A stretch of DNA of 21,177 bases from Nitriliruptorales bacterium (GTDB taxonomy: Bacteria; Actinomycetota; Nitriliruptoria; Euzebyales; Egibacteraceae). The position numbers were made by a program, and so were the translations under genes. Position 1 is the first letter of the stretch, and every line of letters starts with the position of its first letter. The notes below the pieces were generated by a model. The model was not told the origin of the DNA. It worked only from the letters and a program-made list of their open reading frames with translations, and did not search any database. Positions 1-6,778 of the stretch are shown here, piece by piece. The stretch is taken from positions 1 through 21,177 of the forward strand of contig SKPY01000377.1 of assembly GCA_007119305.1 (NCBI GenBank). The letters are read 5' to 3'.

Positions 1-776
1 AGCCCGCCGGTGCCCACGCCGGCGCCCCGGCGCTCCCCGCCGGCGTCGAGCACGAGGCTCCGGCGCAGCTGGTCGGCCCCGAGGGCGGTCACGACCACCG
101 CGACGGCGAGGAGCGCGGCGACCACAGGCTCGAGCGGCGCTCCGATGGTGACCACGAGCACGACCGCAGCGACCGCCACCGCGCCCAGCGGCGCGAGCAG
201 CGTGAGGAGGGCTGACACAGCGACCTCCCGGCGGCCGAGGGCGAGCACGAGCACCGGACCGGCCAGATCGGCGGCCACGGCGAGCACGCCGAGGCTCAGC
301 AGCCAGACGGCGCCTTCCGGCAGGCCGTGCAGCAGCACCAGGCTCGTGGCTCCCAGGCCGACGAGCAGCGCGGACGCGAACGTCGAGCCCAGCGCATGCA
401 CGACGCCGTGTCGACGGCCGAACACCAGCACGAGCGCGAAGCCCGCGACGACCACCACCGCGAACACGCCGCCCAACCACGTCCAGCCGCGTGCCGGGTC
501 GTCAGCGCCAACGACGGCCACGAGCACGGGCAGGACGAGCGCGGGCAGCGCCGCCACCGGCAGCACCGGCCGGGCGCCGACGCGCCCGAGCAGCGCCGAC
601 AGGTCCGCGAGCGCGAGCGCCGCGCCGATCACCACCACGACCGCAAGGGCCACCGGGCCCACCGCGAGCATCGCGAGGACCGCGCCCGTGAACACGAGAG
701 GGCCGACCACCTGCGCCATCGGCTGGAGTGTACGGATCGGATCGGGTGCGGGTGCCCAGCCCGCGACGGCGCGCAT
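1..776 (-). CDS. Polytopic membrane protein, possibly CdsA-like (C-terminus cut by window edge)
   Basis: Reading the minus strand from an ATG at 776 gives an uninterrupted frame to the window edge, about 258 residues, beginning MRAVAGWAPAPDPIRT. It has roughly seven or eight hydrophobic segments rich in Val, Leu and Ala, so it is an inner-membrane protein. The last visible stretch, LGADQLRRSLVLDAG, faintly resembles the GDxxxSxxKRxxxxKD signature of phosphatidate cytidylyltransferases, and an Asp inside a late membrane segment (AVAADLAG) would fit that fold; most of the catalytic signature is not recognisable, so the call is tentative. The ATG overlaps the TGA of the upstream moaD-like gene by one base, implying translational coupling. 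A GTG at 779 is the alternative start. The plus-strand frames here are compositional shadows. Confidence 0.5.
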   Translation of the reverse strand, partial: MRAVAGWAPAPDPIRTLQPMAQVVGPLVFTGAVLAMLAVGPVALAVVVVIGAALALADLSALLGRVGARPVLPVAALPALVLPVLVAVVGADDPARGWTWLGGVFAVVVVAGFALVLVFGRRHGVVHALGSTFASALLVGLGATSLVLLHGLPEGAVWLLSLGVLAVAADLAGPVLVLALGRREVAVSALLTLLAPLGAVAVAAVVLVVTIGAPLEPVVAALLAVAVVVTALGADQLRRSLVLDAGGERRGAGVGTGG

Positions 777-1021
777 CACCCACCGCTGAACGGGGGCAGG
801 ATCGCGACCTCGCTCCCGTCGGCGACGTGCAGCTCCTCGCCGCGTTCGACGTGCGTGCCGTCGACGAGCACCGAGGCGACCTCCAGCACCCTGCCGAAGC
901 GCTCGTCGTAGCGCTCCTGCACCGCGCCCAGCACTTGCGGCAGCGGACCTGCCGCCACGGCGGTCTCGGACTCCCCCGCGGCCTCACGCGCTGCCGCGAA
1001 CAGCCGCACTCGTACGGTCAC
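776..1021 (-). CDS. moaD: MoaD/ThiS-family sulfur-carrier protein
   Basis: This 81-residue protein begins VTVRVRLFAAAREAAG and ends PPFSGG. The terminal Gly-Gly is the residue pair adenylated and thiocarboxylated in MoaD, where it donates sulfur to molybdopterin. The ubiquitin-like fold is suggested by the opening strand, the helix LPQVLGAVQERYDERF and the late DGSEVAILPPFSGG segment. Length matches the family. The GTG start is chosen because a purine-rich AGGTGAGGTG stretch precedes it; longer readings run into the divergent gene. It overlaps the next gene downstream by one base. A molybdopterin carrier fits the Mo-dependent hydroxylase at the far end of the window, though most Mo-using genomes have several such genes. 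ThiS or another sulfur carrier cannot be excluded. Confidence 0.8.
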   Translation of the reverse strand: MTVRVRLFAAAREAAGESETAVAAGPLPQVLGAVQERYDERFGRVLEVASVLVDGTHVERGEELHVADGSEVAILPPFSGG

Positions 1022-1063
1022 CCACCTCACCTTTCGTCCCGGACCGCCCAGTGTCGCAGCGCC

Positions 1064-1069
1064 TAGCAT
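1064..1069 (+). promoter_or_regulatory. Candidate -10 element giving a leaderless mRNA
   Basis: TAGCAT lies exactly 7 nt upstream of the ATG at 1077, the spacing expected when transcription begins at the A of the start codon. No Shine-Dalgarno sequence is visible. The -35 region is not recognisable. Confidence 0.35.
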
Positions 1070-1076
1070 GCAGCGC

Positions 1077-1559
1077 ATGGACATCGAGCGGCGCCGGACC
1101 CTCGCGACGACCGCCACCGCCCTGCTGCCCGACGTCGAGCAGGCAGTCGTCGACAGCTGGCCCGACCTGCTCCCGGCCGCTGCCGGGTGGGCGCCCGACG
1201 CGGTGGGGCGCGCACGCGCCGCGGTCCGCGCGGCGCTGCAGGCAATCGTGGCGCTCATCGCCCAGAGCGACCTGGACGAGCGCTCCTGGAGGCGGGTGCG
1301 CGCAGTGGTGAGCGGCCACGGGCACGCGACCCTCGACGAGGTCCGTGACCTGCTGCGCACGGTGCGGGTCGTGGGCGTCGACCTGCTCGCGACCCGGCTG
1401 AACGAGGTCGTGGGCTTGTCCGAGGACGAGCGCTGGGAGCTCCAGACGCAGGCCGGCTGGTTCGCCGATCAGCTCATCGGCGACTTCGAGGATCTCGAGG
1501 GCGCCGGGGACGACCACCTGCTCCGCGACCTGGCAGAGGGCGGGCCCGACCTCGGCTGA
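1077..1559 (+). CDS. Stand-alone all-helical protein, resembles RsbRD/PucR N-terminal domain
   Basis: The product is about 160 residues (MDIERRRTLATTATALL onward), predicted all helical, acidic and soluble. The pattern of a Trp-containing first helix, an Arg/Ala-rich helix (GRARAAVRAALQAIVALI), then TLDEVRDLLRTVRVVGVDLL, resembles the N-terminal regulatory domain found before the effector parts of PucR-type activators and RsbR-type stressosome proteins. Here nothing follows: there is no helix-turn-helix and no STAS domain. I chose the ATG at 1077 over the in-frame ATG at 1068 because a -10-like hexamer sits 7 nt upstream. It is divergent from moaD and convergent with the hydrolase gene. Function is unknown; the family resemblance is from pattern only. 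Confidence 0.6.
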   Translation: MDIERRRTLATTATALLPDVEQAVVDSWPDLLPAAAGWAPDAVGRARAAVRAALQAIVALIAQSDLDERSWRRVRAVVSGHGHATLDEVRDLLRTVRVVGVDLLATRLNEVVGLSEDERWELQTQAGWFADQLIGDFEDLEGAGDDHLLRDLAEGGPDLG

Positions 1560-1563
1560 GCCG

Positions 1564-1634
1564 TGGCCGCGAGCGCCTCCGAGGCGGCACGGCTTGCCGA
1601 TCATGGCCGCGAGCGCCTCCGAGCCGGCACGGCT
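1564..1634. repeat. Two-copy tandem repeat, 40-nt period, between convergent genes
   Basis: A 31-nt unit starting tggccgcgagcgcctccgag occurs at 1564-1594 and again at 1604-1634 with one mismatch. It fills the gap between the helical-domain gene and the hydrolase stop codon. No terminator hairpin with a U-tract is visible in it. Confidence 0.85.
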
Positions 1635-1639
1635 GCCCG

Positions 1640-2539
1640 TCAGGCGGCGGAGCGTGTGTGCGGGAGCGCGCTGCCAGGCCACGTGCCCTGGCCCCGCACC
1701 GCCTCGAGCGCGTCGGCGAGGCGGTCGAGGAACGGGCCGGTGAGGCCGTCCTCGGCGTGTCCGAACCCCGCCGGCTCCATCCACAGGCTGCGCGGCTCGC
1801 CTGCCGCGGTGTACAGGCGCTCGGCGTGCTCGGCGCCGAAGAAGTGGTCGTCCAGCCCGTGCACGAGCAGCAGCGGCACGGGGGCGATGGCCCCGACGAG
1901 GTCGAGCGCCGGGGCGGGATGGCCCCACCCGCGGGCGATGCGGACCCGGCAGCCGGCCTCGGCCAGGAGCCGCCACGTCGTCGACGTCATCGTGCGCTCC
2001 AGTGCCCGGACGGCAGGCGTGCCGTTGCGCACGAACTCGGCGGGAGCGCTGATCGCGCAGATCGCGTCGGCCATGCCGGGGGGCGACGCGCCGGCGGCAC
2101 GCAGCGCAGCGGTGGCGCCCATCGACAGCCCCACGACGGCGACCCAGTCGTGGCCGGCCTGGCGCAGCCACGCAGCGCCGGCGCGGATGTCGTGCGTCTC
2201 GCGGTCACCGAGGGTGGAGCGCCCGGCGGACTCGCCGTGGCCACGCAGATCCAGCGTCAGCACGGCCGCGCGCTCGGCGAGCGTCTGCGCGAGGCGTGCG
2301 TAGGCGGGCTTGCGCCGGTGGCCGGCGAACCCGTGTGCGAGCAGCACCGCGGGCCGGGACGCCCCGGGCGGTGCGGGCGGCCCCGGCAGGTAGCTGCCGG
2401 ACAGCCGTACCCCGTCGCGGGTGCTCAGGGCCACGTCCTCGTGGTCGGCCGCGAAGTCGGGCACGAAGCCCCAGAGGTCGAGCAGGCGCCGCAGCGGGCC
2501 GCGCTGCTCGGGCCGGCAGTCCTCGGTGGTGGTGGTCAC
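1640..2539 (-). CDS. Alpha/beta hydrolase (serine hydrolase)
   Basis: This 299-residue protein carries the full catalytic set of an alpha/beta hydrolase: an oxyanion-hole motif LLAHGFAGH around residue 70, the nucleophile elbow GLSMGA with Ser139, an acidic residue in LLVHGLDDHFF (Asp230 or Asp231) and a late histidine in GFGHAE (His261). The DLRGHGES segment near residue 100 is typical of the family. There is no signal peptide, so it is probably cytoplasmic. The GTG start at 2539 is preceded by GAGAGGACC, and the fold begins about 30 residues in. The substrate cannot be predicted; carboxylesterase, lipase-like or acyl-transfer roles are all possible. It is divergent from the glnR-like gene across 163 bp. 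Confidence 0.88.
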   Translation of the reverse strand: MTTTTEDCRPEQRGPLRRLLDLWGFVPDFAADHEDVALSTRDGVRLSGSYLPGPPAPPGASRPAVLLAHGFAGHRRKPAYARLAQTLAERAAVLTLDLRGHGESAGRSTLGDRETHDIRAGAAWLRQAGHDWVAVVGLSMGATAALRAAGASPPGMADAICAISAPAEFVRNGTPAVRALERTMTSTTWRLLAEAGCRVRIARGWGHPAPALDLVGAIAPVPLLLVHGLDDHFFGAEHAERLYTAAGEPRSLWMEPAGFGHAEDGLTGPFLDRLADALEAVRGQGTWPGSALPHTRSAA

Positions 2540-2601
2540 GCACGGTCCTCTCGTTCGCTGCGGCGGCGCCCAGGGTAGCGGGCGGTGGGTAGGCGGCTGC
2601 G

Positions 2602-2620
2602 GGCCGCCGCGCGGGCGGCC
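2602..2620. repeat. 7-bp perfect inverted repeat in a divergent promoter region
   Basis: GGCCGCC at 2602-2608 pairs with GGCGGCC at 2614-2620 around a 5-nt loop. It lies between the hydrolase and glnR-like starts. It may be an operator or simply a GC-rich coincidence. Confidence 0.35.
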
Positions 2621-2646
2621 GCCGCGGAGGGTGGCTGCGGCTGGGT

Positions 2647-2652
2647 TACGCT
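2647..2652 (+). promoter_or_regulatory. Candidate -10 element of the glnR-like gene
   Basis: TACGCT (TAnnnT type) occurs about 50 nt upstream of the GTG start in the divergent intergenic region. No convincing -35 box is seen, so this is a weak call. Confidence 0.25.
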
Positions 2653-2702
2653 GGTCGGCGGGGTGGCGCTCGTGGGGTGGTTGGCCGGGAGGAGGATGCT
2701 CC

Positions 2703-3398
2703 GTGCAGGTGCTGGTGCTCACGTCCCGGCCCGAGGGGGGCAAGGGGCTGCTGCCGGCGTTGGAGCTGCTCGACCACGACCTCGTCACCGGCACGCTCGA
2801 TCCCGCCGGGGTCGCCTCGGCCCCCCGTGCGGACGTGGTGGTCGTCGACGCGACGGCCGATCTCGCACAGGCGGCGCAGACCTGCCGGGTCGTCGCCGCC
2901 GCTGACACCGGCGTCCCCGTCGTCGTCGTCATCGGCGAGGGCGGCCTCGCAGCGCTCAAGGGCACCTGGGGCTTCGAAGACTGGCTGCTGCCGGGCGCGC
3001 AGCCGGCCGAGGCGGAGACCCGGTTGCGTCTGGCAGCCGAGCGCGCCGGGCACCAGCGCTCCGGACGGGCCGCGAGCGTGGGTGACCTGGCGATCAACGA
3101 GGACACCTACGTCGTCCGTCTGCGCGGACATCCCCTCGACCTCACGTTCCGCGAGTTCGAGCTGTTGAAGTTCCTGGCGCAGCACCCCGGGCGGGTCTTC
3201 ACCCGCAGCCAGCTGCTCCAGGAGGTGTGGGGCTACGACTACTTCGGCGGCACCCGCACCGTCGACGTCCACATCCGCCGGCTGCGGGCGAAGCTCGGTG
3301 CCGAGCACGAGGGGCTGATCGGCACGGTGCGGGGGGTGGGCTACAAGCTCGATCCGAACGTCCCGCCACGCGCAGCCGAGCCCGACACCCCGACGTGA
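2703..3398 (+). CDS. glnR: GlnR-type OmpR-family nitrogen response regulator
   Basis: The 231-residue product has an N-terminal receiver-like domain (residues 1-110) and a C-terminal OmpR/PhoB winged helix (about 125-215; LDLTFREFELLKFLAQ, then the recognition region SQLLQEVWGYDYFGGTRTV). Whole-length texture matches actinobacterial GlnR, including ALELLDHDL, VVVVDATADL, GEGGLAALKGTWGFEDWLL and PAEAETRLRL. Asp49 is at the phosphoacceptor position, but the upstream acidic pair and usual switch residues of a true phosphorelay receiver are absent, as in known GlnR orphans. A strong GGGAGGAGG sits upstream of the GTG start. GlnR controls nitrogen assimilation in actinobacteria. It ends 11 bp from the convergent mshD stop, an arrangement also known in mycobacteria. 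No histidine kinase is adjacent. Confidence 0.88.
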   Translation: MQVLVLTSRPEGGKGLLPALELLDHDLVTGTLDPAGVASAPRADVVVVDATADLAQAAQTCRVVAAADTGVPVVVVIGEGGLAALKGTWGFEDWLLPGAQPAEAETRLRLAAERAGHQRSGRAASVGDLAINEDTYVVRLRGHPLDLTFREFELLKFLAQHPGRVFTRSQLLQEVWGYDYFGGTRTVDVHIRRLRAKLGAEHEGLIGTVRGVGYKLDPNVPPRAAEPDTPT

Positions 3399-3409
3399 GA
3401 CGGCCATAG

Positions 3410-4402
3410 CTACGCGGGCCGCTCGAGCTCCGGACCGGCGTCGACAGCGGGTGGGACCGCTCGCTCGTAGCACACCTCGCGGTAGGTGAGCTCGAAGCCG
3501 GCGGACTCGTACAGCGCCACCGCGCCGGTGCTCGCGCAGTCGACGTAGAGCACCGCGAGGCGGCAGCCCCGCTCGTACAGGTGCGCGAGGCCGGCCTCGA
3601 GGAGGGTGCGCCCCAGGCCGAGGCCCTGCGCGTCCGGGTGGATGCCCAGGACGTACACCTCTCCGACCGGCTCGTGCGCCGGTACCTCCTCGGAGTCGTG
3701 CCCGTGCCACTTCGTCCAGTGGAAGCCCAGACAGCGCTCGCTGCCGTCCGGCTCGCGCCGCCACGCCATGAGCAGCCCGGCGGGGTCGAACCACGCCAAT
3801 GCGCGGCGCGCGGCGAAGGTGGCGGCATCCCAGTCACCGTTCTCGGGGTGGCCCGCGAACGCCGCGTTGTTGGCGGCGAGGAACGCCTCGTCGTCCTCGC
3901 TTTCCCGGTACGCCCGCAGCGTGATGCCCTCGGGCAGCGGCGGCACGTCGGGTGGCTGCCTCAACGGCCGCATCATGAACGCCAGCTCGCGCTGGACGGC
4001 GAAGCCGAGCTTCGCCGCGACGGTCGTGTCGGGATCCTCCACGCGGTGCACCCACAGCCACATCAGCCCCCCGCCGGCACGGGCGAGCACGGCCTGGGCC
4101 TCCCCGAGCAGCCGCTCCGCGATCGCGGCTTGATCGGACTGCGGGTGGACGACCACCTCGACCGCGATGCGGGGCCGCTCACCGGGACCGCTCCAACGGG
4201 TGTGGGCGTAGCCGGTGAGCATGTCGTCTTCGTAGGCGAGCACCCCGGTCCAGTCAGTGGCGCCGACCTTGAGGTGGGCGTACTTGTGCTCGCCGACGGG
4301 CCGGTGTCCCTCGAGCTCGGTCGTCGCGTCGATCAGCGCCAGGACCTCGGCGAGGGTGTCCTCGTCGAGGTGCGTGCGCAGCTCATACCGGCGTCGTGCC
4401 AC
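3410..4402 (-). CDS. mshD: Mycothiol synthase (tandem GNAT acetyltransferase)
   Basis: This 330-residue protein contains two GNAT domains. The N-terminal one (about 1-150) is more diverged; the C-terminal one holds the acetyl-CoA loop in VYVLGIHPDAQGLGLGRTLLEAGL and ends with the usual VALYESAGFELTYREVCYER. MshD acetylates the cysteinyl amine of Cys-GlcN-Ins, the last step of mycothiol synthesis in the cytoplasm. Its place beside glnR is a conserved actinobacterial neighbourhood and supports the call. I placed the start at the GTG at 4402, because TACAGT lies 7 nt upstream on the minus strand (leaderless) and residues before it (back to a GTG at 4468) look non-coding. Length is close to the family norm. 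Confidence 0.88.
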   Translation of the reverse strand: MARRRYELRTHLDEDTLAEVLALIDATTELEGHRPVGEHKYAHLKVGATDWTGVLAYEDDMLTGYAHTRWSGPGERPRIAVEVVVHPQSDQAAIAERLLGEAQAVLARAGGGLMWLWVHRVEDPDTTVAAKLGFAVQRELAFMMRPLRQPPDVPPLPEGITLRAYRESEDDEAFLAANNAAFAGHPENGDWDAATFAARRALAWFDPAGLLMAWRREPDGSERCLGFHWTKWHGHDSEEVPAHEPVGEVYVLGIHPDAQGLGLGRTLLEAGLAHLYERGCRLAVLYVDCASTGAVALYESAGFELTYREVCYERAVPPAVDAGPELERPA

Positions 4403-4409
4403 AGCTGTG

Positions 4410-4415
4410 ACTGTA
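4410..4415 (-). promoter_or_regulatory. Candidate -10 element for leaderless mshD
   Basis: On the minus strand TACAGT is followed by 7 nt and then the GTG start. A 10-bp perfect palindrome, CACAGCTGTG (4400-4409), sits on the start codon and could be an operator. Confidence 0.4.
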
Positions 4416-4494
4416 CCCGGACGGCAGCCGCTCGCACCTGTGGCGCCGGACGGGAGCGCCGCCCGCACCCGCGCGGATCGGGCATGATGGCGCC

Positions 4495-4905
4495 ATGGAT
4501 GTCGCGCACCGGCTCCGGACCGAGGGCTACCGCATGACGCCCCAGCGACAGCTGGTCTGGGACGCGCTGCGGCGGGCCGAGCGCCACCTGTCGGCCGAGG
4601 AGATCCACGAGCAGGTCGTGGACATCGTGCCCGACTTCAACCTCGCGAGTGTCTACCGCACGCTGACCCTGCTCGGGGAGCTGGGGTTGGCCAACGAGGT
4701 GCAGGTCGGCGACGGCCGGGGCTACTGGGAGATCGCCCACGACGACGACGTCGTGCATCTGCACTGCCGCGTCTGCCGACGGGTCGACCACCACCAGGGC
4801 GAGCTCGTCGCCGAGATCCGCAACCACCTCGCGGGCCACCACGGTTTCGTCTCCGAGGACGTCGACCTGGTGGTCCACGGCGTCTGTGCGGCATGCGACC
4901 GGTAG
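4495..4905 (+). CDS. Fur-family metal-responsive transcriptional regulator
   Basis: The 136-residue protein has the Fur-family layout: an N-terminal winged helix (GYRMTPQRQLVWDAL, then the recognition helix LASVYRTLTLLGELGL) and a C-terminal dimerisation and metal domain starting around residue 78. Two CxxC pairs, CRVC (91-94) and CAAC (131-134), form the structural zinc site. His-rich stretches (AHDDDVVHLHC and VDHHQ) supply regulatory metal ligands. Whether it senses iron (Fur), zinc (Zur) or peroxide (PerR) cannot be decided from these residues. There is no Shine-Dalgarno sequence before the ATG; CATGAT 6 nt upstream may be a -10 for a leaderless transcript. It is divergent from mshD. Confidence 0.9.
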   Translation: MDVAHRLRTEGYRMTPQRQLVWDALRRAERHLSAEEIHEQVVDIVPDFNLASVYRTLTLLGELGLANEVQVGDGRGYWEIAHDDDVVHLHCRVCRRVDHHQGELVAEIRNHLAGHHGFVSEDVDLVVHGVCAACDR

Positions 4906-4933
4906 CCGGGTCGCGCACACGGGCCGACCCGGC

Positions 4934-4939
4934 TACACT
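4934..4939 (+). promoter_or_regulatory. Candidate -10 of the tRNA cluster
   Basis: TACACT lies about 40 nt upstream of the tRNA-Lys 5' end. A second candidate, TACCGT at 4968-4973, is only 6 nt from the tRNA. No clear -35 was found for either. Confidence 0.3.
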
Positions 4940-4979
4940 TTGCCCGCCGGATGGGGATCGGAGTTGCTACCGTGGCGCT

Positions 4980-5051
4980 GGGCCGTTAGCTCAACGGGTA
5001 GAGCTCCGGACTTTTAATCCGGCGGAGCGGGTTCGAGTCCTGCACGGCCTA
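4980..5051 (+). tRNA. tRNA-Lys (anticodon TTT)
   Basis: The cloverleaf closes fully: acceptor GGGCCGT with ACGGCCT, D stem GCTC/GAGC, anticodon stem CCGGA/TCCGG around CTTTTAA, and T arm GCGGG-TTCGAGT-CCTGC. The anticodon is TTT. The first acceptor pair is G1:U72 rather than a Watson-Crick pair. CCA is not encoded. Confidence 0.93.
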
Positions 5052-5066
5052 CGAACTCGACAACCT

Positions 5067-5141
5067 GGAGCTGTGGAGCAGCTAGGAGTGCTCGTCACCC
5101 TGTCAAGGTGAAGGTCGCGGGTTCAAATCCCGTCAGCTCCG
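5067..5141 (+). tRNA. tRNA-Asp (anticodon GTC)
   Basis: Acceptor GGAGCTG pairs with CAGCTCC; D stem GAGC/GCTC; anticodon stem TCACC/GGTGA around CTGTCAA; T arm GCGGG-TTCAAAT-CCCGT. The discriminator is G and CCA is not encoded. It lies 15 nt after tRNA-Lys and is probably co-transcribed with it. Confidence 0.93.
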
Positions 5142-5218
5142 CGACACGCCCCGCCAGAGGGGCACTCGACCCGGCCGGGCTCTGCGGACCCCGGCCGGTC
5201 GCACAACCAGCCCGGCCC

Positions 5219-5294
5219 GGTCAGGTAGCTCAGTTGGTAGAGCGTCCGACTGAAAATCGGAAGGTCGGCGGTTCGACCCCGCCCCTGACCACCA
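5219..5294 (+). tRNA. tRNA-Phe (anticodon GAA)
   Basis: Acceptor GGTCAGG pairs with CCTGACC; D stem GCTC/GAGC; anticodon stem TCCGA/TCGGA around CTGAAAA; T arm GGCGG-TTCGACC-CCGCC. Discriminator A is followed by an encoded CCA (5292-5294), unlike the other two tRNAs here. Confidence 0.94.
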
Positions 5295-5365
5295 CCAGAA
5301 CCCAGTGCCGGCGCGCGGGCGCTGAGCCGTTCACCGGCGCTACGCGGGCCCGGAGCGCTGTCCCT

Positions 5366-5644
5366 GCGCAGGCCCATGCCCCCCACCTTGTCGTCGCCCG
5401 CGACAGCGAGCCCGAGCGCGCTGCCGGTCAACGTGCGGATGCCGGCGCGAAAGCCCAGAAGGGCGAACACCGCCGCAGACCAGGTCAGCGACGGCCGGAC
5501 CCCTGCGAACACGACGACGCTGCCGGCCATCGCCAGCCCGGACGCAAGCAGCAGCGACCGGGGGCTGCGATCGACCCGCCGCCGCGCGAGCATGTTGCCA
5601 GGCAGGTAGGCGAGCGCGGCTACGGCGCCCAGCGCCAGCTGATG
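5366..5644 (-). pseudogene. Remnant of an MFS transporter
   Basis: On the minus strand about 93 codons read as the interior of a major facilitator transporter: LALGAVAALAYLPGN, then LARRRVDRSPRSLLLASGL (a loop followed by a membrane helix), GVRPSLTWSAAVFALLGF, and GIRTLTGSALGLAVAGDD. The fragment has neither a proper start nor an end: similarity stops abruptly at about 5366, after which the same frame only runs antisense through tRNA-Phe. The upstream side stops near 5644 just before the next gene. It is a decayed fragment covering perhaps a quarter of a normal MFS protein. Its position beside a tRNA gene is typical of recombination scars, but no attachment-site repeat was found. Confidence 0.6.
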
Positions 5645-5743
5645 TCGCCCGTGCGTTCGAGCCTACGCTGCGCTGGGACCGTTCGGACCGTGGAGACGGA
5701 GCGAGCGGTCCCGCCGTTGTCGCCGCTGGACGAGGTCGTGGCT

Positions 5744-6568
5744 ATGCGCGCGCAGCTGATGAAGGCCCTGGGCGTTGTCGTCGGCGGCCTGGCGGCGCTC
5801 GGGCTGCTCGCCTGGCTCGGCCTGCGGATCACGCCGCGCCCGCTGCCCCCCGTGGGGCTGCTGCCAGGCGCCCCGCAGACGGTCGACCTCCCCGACGACC
5901 TGCCCGCACCAGTGGCGCGCTTCTACCGCCAGCTGTACGGCGAGCAGATCCCGGTGATCGACACGGCGATCATCTCCGGGCGCGGCACGATGCGGGTCGC
6001 AGGCGTGACGCTGCCGGTGCGCTTCCGGTTCGCCCACGCGAGCGGACGGGACTACCGCCACCACATCGAGACCACGATCTTCGGGCTGCGGCTGCTCACC
6101 GTCCACGAGACCTTCATCGCTGGCACGGGCCGTCTCGAGCTGCCGTTCGGCGTCATGCAGGGCCCGGAAGTCGATCAGGGTGAGAACCTCGCGCTGTGGG
6201 CCGAAGCGATCTGGATGCCGTCGGTGTGGGTGACCGACCCGCGGGTGCGCTGGGAGCCGGTGGACGACCACGCCGCGGTGCTGGTCGTGCCGTCCGGTGA
6301 GCACGAAGAGACGTTCGTCGCGCGGTTCGATCCCGACAGCGGCTTGCTGCGGCTCTTCGAGTCGATGCGCCACAAGGGCGACACGGGGGCCGGCAAGGTC
6401 CTGTGGATCAACGAGGCCAGCGCGTGGGGCGAGCTCGACGGGCGGTGGCTGCCGCTCACCACGACGGTGACCTGGTACGACGAGGGTTCACCCTGGGCGA
6501 AGCTCACAACCGAAGAGGTGCTGTACAACGCCGACCTCGGCGACTACCTGCGCCGGCCGGGACCGTGA
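5744..6568 (+). CDS. Membrane-anchored protein of unknown function (DUF6544/DUF6920-like)
   Basis: The 274-residue protein starts with one hydrophobic segment (about residues 7-24, ALGVVVGGLAALGLLAWLGL), an N-terminal anchor or uncleaved signal. A Pro-rich linker and then a beta-rich domain follow, with LPAPVARFYRQLYGEQIPV, AIISGRGTMRVAGVTLPVRFRFAH and a repeated pattern of paired strands ending WYDEGSPWAKLTTEEVLY. This resembles uncharacterised actinobacterial families I associate with DUF6544/DUF6920, from memory only. No catalytic motif is visible. I chose the ATG at 5744 because coding texture begins there; upstream sequence in the same frame crosses the tRNAs and the MFS remnant. Only a weak purine stretch precedes it, and an ATG at 5759 is an alternative. 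Confidence 0.78.
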   Translation: MRAQLMKALGVVVGGLAALGLLAWLGLRITPRPLPPVGLLPGAPQTVDLPDDLPAPVARFYRQLYGEQIPVIDTAIISGRGTMRVAGVTLPVRFRFAHASGRDYRHHIETTIFGLRLLTVHETFIAGTGRLELPFGVMQGPEVDQGENLALWAEAIWMPSVWVTDPRVRWEPVDDHAAVLVVPSGEHEETFVARFDPDSGLLRLFESMRHKGDTGAGKVLWINEASAWGELDGRWLPLTTTVTWYDEGSPWAKLTTEEVLYNADLGDYLRRPGP

Positions 6569-6627
6569 TACGACCCGCTGGTCGACGACCGCTGTGCGCC
6601 CGCATGGGGAGCTGGGGCGAGGCGGGG

Positions 6628-6687
6628 CCGTCGCGCTGCCGCCGAGGCGGTCGCGCTGCCGGCGAGGCCGTTCGCTCTGCTGGAGGG
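6628..6687. repeat. Three degenerate 20-nt tandem repeats upstream of the UspA gene
   Basis: Units at 6628-6647, 6648-6667 and 6668-6687 share the pattern c-c/g-g-tcgcgctgcc-ggcgagg; the third is diverged. They sit in the 210-bp gap before the UspA gene. No gene is seen in that gap. Confidence 0.6.
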
Positions 6688-6778
6688 TGACCTTCGGCCG
6701 TAGCCGGACGCAGGCACGCTTCCTATGTTGTCAGCAGGGGCCGAGGGGCAGCCGCGCGTCGAGCGGAAGGGGCCGGTC

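Noticed and set aside
5123..5365. Continuation of the MFS-remnant frame through tRNA-Phe
   Set aside because: This part only translates the antisense of the tRNA and spacer; no transporter similarity remains.
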